NCBI RefSeq assembly: GCF_003579925.1
Contig: NZ_QUAL01000054.1
Coordinates: 1-64,000, forward strand
DNA length: 64,000 bases
Direction: 5' to 3'
Origin: Jiangella rhizosphaerae
Lineage (GTDB): Bacteria > Actinomycetota > Actinomycetes > Jiangellales > Jiangellaceae
Within the stretch, counting starts at the first letter, position 1; every line of letters begins with the position of its first letter. This document shows, in pieces, positions 57,864-64,000 of the stretch. Made by a program: the position numbers and the translations under genes. A model generated the notes under the pieces. That model did no database searches. It was not told where the DNA came from and saw only the letters and a program-made list of their open reading frames with translations.

Positions 57864-58746
57864 CCTCGAATCGATCGCCGCGCCCGATCCCGCGGCCCTG
57901 GCCGCCCGGCGCCGCCGCGACGGCCGGAAGCGGCGGCTGCTCAAGCACGTCGTGCTCATCATGTTCGGCTTCGCGATGCTCTATCCGCTGCTGTGGATGG
58001 TGTCGAGCTCGTTCAAGCCGTCGGACCTGATCTTCCGCGACGTGTCGATCATCCCGAGCGAGTTCGACTTCAGCAACTACACCGACGGCTGGAACGCCCT
58101 GGCGCGGCCGTTCCACCACTACCTGATCAACTCGGCGATCATCGTCGGGTTCTCGGTGGTGGGCAACCTGCTCAGCTGCGCGATGGCGGCCTACGCGTTC
58201 GCCCGGCTGCAGTTCCGCGGGCGGCGGCTGTTCTTCGCCGCGATGCTCGGCACGATCATGCTGCCGATCCACGTGGTGATCGTGCCGCAGTACATCCTGT
58301 TCTCGGAGCTGGACTGGATCAACACCTACTACCCGCTGATCGTCCCGAAGTTCCTGGCCACCGACGCGTTCTTCATCTTCCTCATGGTGCAGTTCATCCG
58401 CGGGCTGCCCCGCGAGCTGGACGACGCCGCGCGCATCGACGGCTGCGGCCACTTCCGGATCTTCTGGCGGATCATCATGCCGCTGTGCCTGCCGGCGCTG
58501 GCGACCACGGCGATCTTCACCTTCATCTCGGTATGGAACGACTTCTACAGCCAGCTGATCTTCGTCACCGACCCCGACCTCTACACCGTGCCGGTCGCGC
58601 TGCGCACGTTCGTCGACTCCCAGGGCGAGTCCGCCTGGGGGCCGCTGTTCGCGATGTCGCTGGTCGCGCTGGGGCCGATCTTCGGCTTCTTCCTGGCCGG
58701 GCAGCGCTACCTCATGCGCGGCATCGCCACGACCGGCATCAAGTGA
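57853..58746 (+). CDS. Sugar ABC importer permease (MalG type)
   Basis: Permease of 297 residues. After a basic N-terminal tail comes the first helix HVVLIMFGFAMLYPLLWMVSSSFK, then the typical external segment SEFDFSNYTDGWNA, further helices, and the EAA loop LPRELDDAARIDGCGHFRIFWRIIMPLC near 178-205. The C-terminal RYLMRGIATTGIK follows the MalG pattern (GxxxGAxKG in relatives). The 11-nt overlap with the first permease and a 23-nt gap to the binding protein indicate one operon. Confidence 0.93.
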   Translation: MATDLESIAAPDPAALAARRRRDGRKRRLLKHVVLIMFGFAMLYPLLWMVSSSFKPSDLIFRDVSIIPSEFDFSNYTDGWNALARPFHHYLINSAIIVGFSVVGNLLSCAMAAYAFARLQFRGRRLFFAAMLGTIMLPIHVVIVPQYILFSELDWINTYYPLIVPKFLATDAFFIFLMVQFIRGLPRELDDAARIDGCGHFRIFWRIIMPLCLPALATTAIFTFISVWNDFYSQLIFVTDPDLYTVPVALRTFVDSQGESAWGPLFAMSLVALGPIFGFFLAGQRYLMRGIATTGIK

Positions 58747-58769
58747 CCCCTCCCGAGAGGACCTTCTGC

Positions 58770-60053
58770 ATGCGTACCCCCCGTGTCCTGGCCGTCGCCG
58801 TGCCGGTCGCCGCGCTGCTCGCCGCCTGCGGTGGCGGCGACACCACCGGTGGTGACGGCGACGTCGTCGAGCTGCGCTACGCCTTCTGGGGCAGCGACGA
58901 CCGGGCCCAGATGACGCAGGAGATGATCGACGCGTTCGAGGCCGAGAACCCGGACATCCGCGTCGAGATCGACTACGCGGACTTCGGCGCCTACTTCGAC
59001 AAGCTGGCCACCTCGGTGGCGGCGGGCGACGCGCCGGACATCATGACGATGGGCGGGGCGTACCACAGCGAGTATGCCGGGCGTGGCGCGCTGCTCGACC
59101 TGGGCGAGGTCGACGACATCATCCGCACCGACGACATCGGCGACGACATCCTGGCGCACGGCACCATCGACGGCTCGTTGTACGCGATCCCGACCGGCGT
59201 CAACGGCTACGCGATGGTGGCCAACCCCGCGGTGTTCGCGGCGGCCGGGCTGGAACTGCCCGACGACACCACGTGGACGTGGGACGACTTCGCCCAGCTG
59301 TGCACGCAGATCGGCACCGCCCTCGGCGAGGAGGGCTACGGCGCGCAGGACCTCACCAACCACAACACTCTCGCGCTGTGGGCCCGGCAGCACGGTGAGC
59401 AGCTCTACACCGAGGACGGCGAGCTCGGCCTCTCGGCCGGCACCCTCACCGAGTGGTGGGAGTTCTCGCTGGAACTGCGCGACTCCGGCTGCACGCCGCC
59501 GGCCACTCGGACCGAGGAGCTGGCCAGCCAAAGCGCACCGGAGCAGACGCTCATCGGCACCAACACCGGCGGCATGGCGCTGGTCTGGTCGAACGTGCTC
59601 GAGGCGCTCAGCACCGCGTCGGGCGAGGAGCTGCGGCTGCTCATCCCGCCGGGCGTCGAGGGCGGCGAGCCGGGCTCATGGCTCGGGCCGTCGATGTACT
59701 ACACCATCTCGGCGCGGACCGAGCACCCCGAGGAGGCCGCCCGGTTGGTCGACTTCATGCTCAACGAGCCGGCCGCGGCGGAGTCGTTCCTGACCGACCG
59801 CGGCCTGCCGGTCAACACCGAGGTGCGTGACGCCATCGTGCCGCAGCTCACCCCGGTGCAGCAGGCCGAGGCCGAGTATCTCGACCGGCTCCAGGAGGTC
59901 GTCGGTGAGCCGGTGCCGCCGGCGCCCGTCGGGTCCACCGAGACCGCCGGCATCGTCACCCGGCTCAACAGCGAGGTGCTGTTCGACCGCATGACGCCGG
60001 GCGGCGCCGCCGAGCAGGCTCTCGCCGAGATCGGGACGGCGCTGGACCGATGA
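58770..60053 (+). CDS. Sugar ABC substrate-binding lipoprotein 2
   Basis: Solute-binding protein of 427 residues, paralogous to the ones at 53073 and 62195. The lipoprotein signal ends ALLAACGGG (Cys near 20). Shared segments: VELRYAFWGSDDRAQMTQEMIDAFEAENPDIRV, LPDDTTWTWDDFAQL near 165 and RLNSEVLFDRM near 398. GAGAGG lies 7 nt before the ATG at 58770. It is the binding protein placed next to the permeases, so it is the likely primary partner. Its stop overlaps the ATG of the 701-residue enzyme. Confidence 0.93.
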   Translation: MRTPRVLAVAVPVAALLAACGGGDTTGGDGDVVELRYAFWGSDDRAQMTQEMIDAFEAENPDIRVEIDYADFGAYFDKLATSVAAGDAPDIMTMGGAYHSEYAGRGALLDLGEVDDIIRTDDIGDDILAHGTIDGSLYAIPTGVNGYAMVANPAVFAAAGLELPDDTTWTWDDFAQLCTQIGTALGEEGYGAQDLTNHNTLALWARQHGEQLYTEDGELGLSAGTLTEWWEFSLELRDSGCTPPATRTEELASQSAPEQTLIGTNTGGMALVWSNVLEALSTASGEELRLLIPPGVEGGEPGSWLGPSMYYTISARTEHPEEAARLVDFMLNEPAAAESFLTDRGLPVNTEVRDAIVPQLTPVQQAEAEYLDRLQEVVGEPVPPAPVGSTETAGIVTRLNSEVLFDRMTPGGAAEQALAEIGTALDR

Positions 60054-62155
60054 GTATCGACCGCCGCGCCCTGGTGTCCCGGCACCACGTCGAGCTGACC
60101 GAGCTGGACGGACGCTCCCCGTTGTCGGTCGGCAACGGCGAGTTCTGCTACACCGTCGACGTCACCGGGCTGCAGACCTTTCCGGACCTTTACCCGGTGG
60201 AGTCGCGTGACGGCGGCCCCGACGGCACGCTGCTGGGCACCCAGGCGCAGTGGGGCTGGCACACCGTGCCGGCCGGCGACGGCGGTTCCGGCTTCCGGCT
60301 CGAGGACACGCTGATCACGTACGACACCCCGCGCGGACCGGTGCCGTACGCGGACATGACCGGCAGCATCGGCGCCGGCGGCGACCGCACCGACTCACCG
60401 GCCGAGCTGTGGCTGCGGGCCAACCCACACCGCCTCGACCTCGGCCGCATCGGCCTGGAGCTGCTCGACGCCGACGGCCGGGCGCGGCCGGTCACGCCGG
60501 GGGACCTCTCCGGCGTGCGCCAGGTGCTCGACCTCTGGCACGGCGTCATCGACAGCACGTTCATCCTGTGCGGCGAGCCGGTCCGGGTCCGGACGGTGTG
60601 CCACCCCGACGCGGACGTGCTGGCCGTCCGCATCGTCTCCGACGCGGTCCGGGCCGGCCGGCTCGTGGTGCGGCTGGCGTTCCCGTACGGGTCGCAGAGC
60701 TGGCACGACGCCGCCGACTGGACGCGGCCGGAGGCGCACCGCACCACCCTGCAACGCACCGCCGGCGGCTGGCGGGTGGACCGTGAGCTGGACGCCGACG
60801 GGTACGCCGTCGCCGTCACCGCCACGGAGGGGCTGACGGTGACGCAGACCGGCGCGCACGTGCTCCGGGCCGCCGCCGTCGGCACCGCCACACTCGACCT
60901 CGTGGCCGGCTTCGCGCCGTCGGCCGCCGCGCTGCCGCCGTCCGCGTCGTTCGAGGAAGTGCACGCCGCCGCGGCGCGGCACTGGCCGGAGTTCTGGTCG
61001 AGCGGCGGCGCCGTCGAGCTGGCCGGCAGCGCCGACGAGCGGGCCGCGGAGATCGAGCGGCGCACCGTCCTGTCGCAGTACCTCACCGCGGTGAACTGCG
61101 CAGGATCCCTGCCGCCGCAGGAGACCGGACTGGTCTGCAACTCCTGGCGCGGACGGTTCCACCTCGAGATGCATTGGTGGCACGCGGCGCACTTCGCGTT
61201 GTGGGGCCGGCCGGAGCTGCTGGCCCGCAGCCTGCGCTGGTACCACTCGGCGCTGGACGCGGCCCGGGCGACGGCGAAGCTGCAGGGCTACGCCGGTGCG
61301 CGCTGGCCCAAGCAGGTCGGGCCCGACGCACGCGAGAGCCCGAGCCCGATCGGCGCGTTCCTCATCTGGCAGCAGCCGCACCCGATCCATCTGGCCGAGC
61401 TGCTGTACCGGGCCGCGCCCAGCCGCGAGGTGGTCGAGGAGTTCGCCGAGATCGTCTTCGCGACCGCCGAGTTCATGGCCGACTTCCCCGTGGCGACCGA
61501 GCGCGGCTTCCAGCTGGGCCCGCCGGTCATCCCGGCGCAGGAGTCGTACGGGTCCATCCGGGCGCGGGCGACCAACCCGACCTTCGAGCTCGCCTACTGG
61601 CACTGGGCGCTGGAGACCGCGCAGGCCTGGCGGGCGCGCGCGGGCCTGCCGCCGCACGAGCGGTGGAGCGCGGTGGCCGCCGGGCTGGCGCCGCCGCACG
61701 TGCGCGACGGCGTCTACACCGCCATCGACGTCGAGCCGTACACCGTCCGCACCGATCACCCGTCGATGCTGTGCGCCCTGGGCGTGCTGCCGGAGACGCC
61801 GCTGATCGACCCGGCGATCATGCGGGCCACCCTGCACGACGTGCTGGCCGACTGGGACTGGGACAGCACGTGGGGCTGGGACTACCCGGTCCTCGCGATG
61901 ACGGCCGCGCGGGTCGGCGAGCCGGAGCTGGCCGTCGCAGCCCTCACCATGCCGGCGGGCAAGAACGAGTTCCTCCCGAACGGTCACAACCGGCAGACGT
62001 CGTCGCTGCCGCTGTACCTGCCGGGCAACGGGGGAGTGCTGGCGGCCGTCGCGCTGATGGCCGCGGGCTGGGACGGCGCCGGGAGGCAGGCGCCGGGATT
62101 CCCGGACGACGGGCGGTGGACGGTCCAGGTCGAAGGACTCGTCCCCGCTCCCTGA
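60050..62155 (+). CDS. Six-hairpin glycosidase-like enzyme (GH65-like region), cytoplasmic
   Basis: Protein of 701 residues, no signal peptide. A beta-sandwich N-terminal part (LSVGNGEFCYTVDVTGLQTFPDLYP, about 1-290) is followed by an alpha toroid (about 330-690) with NSWRGRFHLEMHWWHAAHFALWGRPELL near 363-390, where Glu in HLEMHWW is at the place of a general acid, and WDSTWGWDYPVLAMTAARVGE near 605. The layout resembles GH65-type phosphorylases and related toroid glycosidases, but I could not place it in a family. Coupled by ATGA to binding protein 2, it probably cleaves the imported sugar inside the cell. Confidence 0.7.
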   Translation: MSIDRRALVSRHHVELTELDGRSPLSVGNGEFCYTVDVTGLQTFPDLYPVESRDGGPDGTLLGTQAQWGWHTVPAGDGGSGFRLEDTLITYDTPRGPVPYADMTGSIGAGGDRTDSPAELWLRANPHRLDLGRIGLELLDADGRARPVTPGDLSGVRQVLDLWHGVIDSTFILCGEPVRVRTVCHPDADVLAVRIVSDAVRAGRLVVRLAFPYGSQSWHDAADWTRPEAHRTTLQRTAGGWRVDRELDADGYAVAVTATEGLTVTQTGAHVLRAAAVGTATLDLVAGFAPSAAALPPSASFEEVHAAAARHWPEFWSSGGAVELAGSADERAAEIERRTVLSQYLTAVNCAGSLPPQETGLVCNSWRGRFHLEMHWWHAAHFALWGRPELLARSLRWYHSALDAARATAKLQGYAGARWPKQVGPDARESPSPIGAFLIWQQPHPIHLAELLYRAAPSREVVEEFAEIVFATAEFMADFPVATERGFQLGPPVIPAQESYGSIRARATNPTFELAYWHWALETAQAWRARAGLPPHERWSAVAAGLAPPHVRDGVYTAIDVEPYTVRTDHPSMLCALGVLPETPLIDPAIMRATLHDVLADWDWDSTWGWDYPVLAMTAARVGEPELAVAALTMPAGKNEFLPNGHNRQTSSLPLYLPGNGGVLAAVALMAAGWDGAGRQAPGFPDDGRWTVQVEGLVPAP

Positions 62156-62194
62156 CCGAACGACCAGGGAACGACCAGACCCCGAAGGAGTGGG

Positions 62195-63520
62195 ATGGAG
62201 ATGAGCGGCGGGCAGAGAAGGGCATGGGGCGCCATGGCCGGTGTCCTCGCGCTGGCACTGGTGGCCGGCGGCTGCGGAGGCGGCGACGACGGCGGCGACG
62301 GCGGCGACGCGGCCGGCTCGGACGAGCAGGTGACGCTGCGGTTCGCCTGGTGGGGCAGCGACGAGCGGCGCGAGCTGACCGAGGCGGCCATCGCGGCGTT
62401 CGAGGAGCAGCACCCGGACATCGACGTGCAGGGTGAGTACATCGAGTGGAGCGGCTACTGGGACCGGCTGGCCACCCAGGTCGCGGCGGGCGACGCACCC
62501 GACGTCATCACCCAGGAGGAACGATTCCTGCGCGAGTACGCCGGCCGCGGCGCGCTGCTGGACCTCTCCGAGTACGAGGACACCATCGACATGTCGCAGC
62601 TGGACCCGCTCGTGACCGGCAGCGGCGAGGTCGACGGCGGACTGTACGGCCTGCCGACCGGCGTCAACGCCTACGCCGTGTACGCCAACCCGCAGCTGTT
62701 CGCGCAGGCCGGCGTCGAACTGCCCGACGACACCACCTGGACGTGGGACGACTACATCCGCATCGCGAACGAGATCACCGCGGCGACGGGCGGCGAGGTC
62801 TTCGGCGCCATGGACTACGGCGGCAACGAGGCGGGCTTCAAGATCCTGGCCCGGCAGCACGGCCAGGAGATGTACGACGCGAACGGCGAGCTGGCGTTCG
62901 AGCCCGAGACGCTGGCGCAGTGGTGGGAGTACTCCCTGCAGCTGCGCGACGGCGGCGGCGCGCCGCAGGCCACCATGTCGGCCGAGCAGCAGGACACCGG
63001 TTCGCCGGAACAGACGCTGCTGGGCACCAACCGGGCGGCGATGGCCTGGTACTGGAGCAACACGCTGGCGGCCCTGTCCAACGCGTCCGGCAACGAGCTG
63101 GTGCTGCTGCGGCCGCCGGGTGAGCACGAACGCGAGCGCACCGGCAACTACTACAAGCCGGCCATGCACTACTCCGTCTCGGCGCGCACCGAGCACCCGG
63201 AGGAGGCGGCGATGCTGGTCGACTTCCTGCTCAACGACCCGGCGGCGATCGACGCCATCCGCTCCGACCGCGGTCTGCCGGCCAACCTCGAGCAGCGCGA
63301 ACGCATCCTCCAGGACCTGGACGAGTACCAGGTGGCCGAGGCCGAGTACCTGGCGGAGATCCAGGAGGACGTCGTCGACGCTCCGCCCGCGCCACCGATC
63401 GGCGCCGGTCAGGTCGTCGACATCATCAAACGCCTCAACATCGAGGTCCTCTTCGACCGGCTCAGCCCCGACGAGGCGGCCGAGCAGTTCATCAGCGAGG
63501 TCGAGGCGGCCACCGGCTGA
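62195..63520 (+). CDS. Sugar ABC substrate-binding lipoprotein 3
   Basis: Solute-binding protein of 441 residues, third paralogue in this locus. The lipoprotein signal ends LVAGGCGGG (Cys near 27). Shared segments: VTLRFAWWGSDERRELTEAAIAAFEEQHPDIDV, LPDDTTWTWDDYIRI near 180 and RLNIEVLFDRLSPDEAAEQFI near the end. Between them it diverges from the other two in the predicted sugar-facing loops (DYGGNEAGFKILARQHG). GAAGGAG precedes the ATG. Three related binders with one permease pair suggest uptake of several related oligosaccharides. Confidence 0.93.
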   Translation: MEMSGGQRRAWGAMAGVLALALVAGGCGGGDDGGDGGDAAGSDEQVTLRFAWWGSDERRELTEAAIAAFEEQHPDIDVQGEYIEWSGYWDRLATQVAAGDAPDVITQEERFLREYAGRGALLDLSEYEDTIDMSQLDPLVTGSGEVDGGLYGLPTGVNAYAVYANPQLFAQAGVELPDDTTWTWDDYIRIANEITAATGGEVFGAMDYGGNEAGFKILARQHGQEMYDANGELAFEPETLAQWWEYSLQLRDGGGAPQATMSAEQQDTGSPEQTLLGTNRAAMAWYWSNTLAALSNASGNELVLLRPPGEHERERTGNYYKPAMHYSVSARTEHPEEAAMLVDFLLNDPAAIDAIRSDRGLPANLEQRERILQDLDEYQVAEAEYLAEIQEDVVDAPPAPPIGAGQVVDIIKRLNIEVLFDRLSPDEAAEQFISEVEAATG

Positions 63521-63568
63521 CGGCGCCGCGTCCTCGTCGTCCTTGATTCACGAGCAGATGGAGTAGCA

Positions 63569-64000
63569 GTGAACGCAACGATCCCCGGCAGCGGCCCGCG
63601 GCGCTACGCCGTCGTCGGCACCGGCAGCAGGGCGCAGATGTACGTCGACGCCCTGCTGACCACCCATGCCGACGTCGGAGCGCCGGTCGCCTGGTGCGAC
63701 GTCAACGCGACCCGGATGTCGTACTACGACGACCGCGTACGCGCCGCGTTCGGTCCCGACGCGGCACTGCCCAGCCGGTACGGTCCCGACGACTTCGGCG
63801 CCCTGCTCGCGCAGGAGCGGCCCGACGCCGTCATCGTCACCTCCCCGGACTGGACCCACGACCGCTACGTCGTCGCGGCGCTGGAGCACGGCAGCGACGT
63901 CGTGGTCGAGAAGCCGCTGACGACCAGCGTCGACAAGGCCAAGGCCATCGCGGCGGCGGCCCGCGAGTCCTCGGCCGGTCTGGTCATGACGTTCAACTAC
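63569..64000 (+). CDS. Gfo/Idh/MocA-family oxidoreductase, N-terminal part (runs off the window)
   Basis: The first 144 codons are inside the window. The Rossmann start is RRYAVVGTGSRAQMYVDALL (about 11-30), AVIVTSPDWTHDRY is near 88, and the family motif VVVEKPLTTSVDKA is near 111, with catalytic Lys in EKP. GTG start at 63569, preceded by GGAG. It follows binding protein 3 by 48 nt and likely belongs to the same transcript. It differs from the oxidoreductase at 55511, so two different sugar oxidations may occur. The C-terminal domain is not visible. Confidence 0.85.
   Translation, partial: MNATIPGSGPRRYAVVGTGSRAQMYVDALLTTHADVGAPVAWCDVNATRMSYYDDRVRAAFGPDAALPSRYGPDDFGALLAQERPDAVIVTSPDWTHDRYVVAALEHGSDVVVEKPLTTSVDKAKAIAAAARESSAGLVMTFNY

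Overview
The window is chromosomal DNA of a high-GC actinobacterium. The evidence is about 70% GC, frequent GTG starts and ATGA overlaps, a mycothiol gene (mshA), Lsr2, a SigK/RskA pair, a SenX3/RegX3 (PhoR/PhoP) pair, and sugar ABC importers without their own ATPase. The gene orders panC-nadB-nadC-coaX ... lysS-argA-lsr2 and mshA-ybjN-gpm ... phoU/senX3-regX3 are familiar actinobacterial backbone. The genus cannot be fixed from sequence alone; a soil, sugar-polymer-using actinomycete fits. No tRNA, rRNA, CRISPR, IS element or prophage was seen.

Layout. 1-8.6 kb: cofactor and housekeeping block (panC end, nadB, nadC, coaX; an ECF41 sigma factor facing its epimerase partner; a STAS protein; lysS, argA, lsr2). 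8.6-18.2 kb: deoxysugar-acid catabolism. A FAH-family hydrolase, an FMN 2-hydroxyacid (lactate-type) dehydrogenase, L-rhamnonate dehydratase, an amidohydrolase-2 lactonase, oxidoreductases and GntR/IclR regulators together resemble the non-phosphorylative L-rhamnose/L-fucose route to pyruvate and L-lactate. 18.2-28.2 kb: a secreted DUF5722-type glycosidase-like protein, a sugar ABC importer, an internally deleted paralogue of the glycosidase, an SDR and a Tat-exported TIM-barrel protein. Four LacI-type operator-like sites (CTGAAWCG core) tie the first four transcripts together. 28.3-32 kb: fused ABC exporter. 32-43 kb: Uma2-like protein, membrane molybdopterin oxidoreductase, fasciclin lipoprotein, MarR-MMPL pair, sigK-rskA, and a membrane glycosyltransferase-like/DUF4397/class F sortase operon. 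43-51.2 kb: L,D-transpeptidase, mshA, ybjN-like gene, gpmA, FadR-type regulator, acetyltransferase, phoU diverging from senX3-regX3 across a PHO-box-like repeat. 51.5-64 kb: a second sugar-uptake regulon with a GH5 enzyme, three paralogous substrate-binding lipoproteins, one permease pair, a six-hairpin glycosidase-like enzyme, two Gfo/Idh/MocA oxidoreductases and a LacI repressor, with four matching AACCGGT operators.

The most unusual feature is a pair of about 105-nt elements, one between nadB and nadC (1865-1966) and one between mshA and the ybjN-like gene (45699-45806). They share a four-helix-junction fold: several stems are kept by compensatory base changes while junction and loop bases are invariant. 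Each copy also supplies the stop codon and last residues of the gene upstream. I do not recognise it as a known riboswitch class. It is either an undescribed cis-acting RNA or a dispersed structured repeat. A second structured stretch, possibly able to switch between two folds, lies in the convergent gap at 51.2-51.5 kb.
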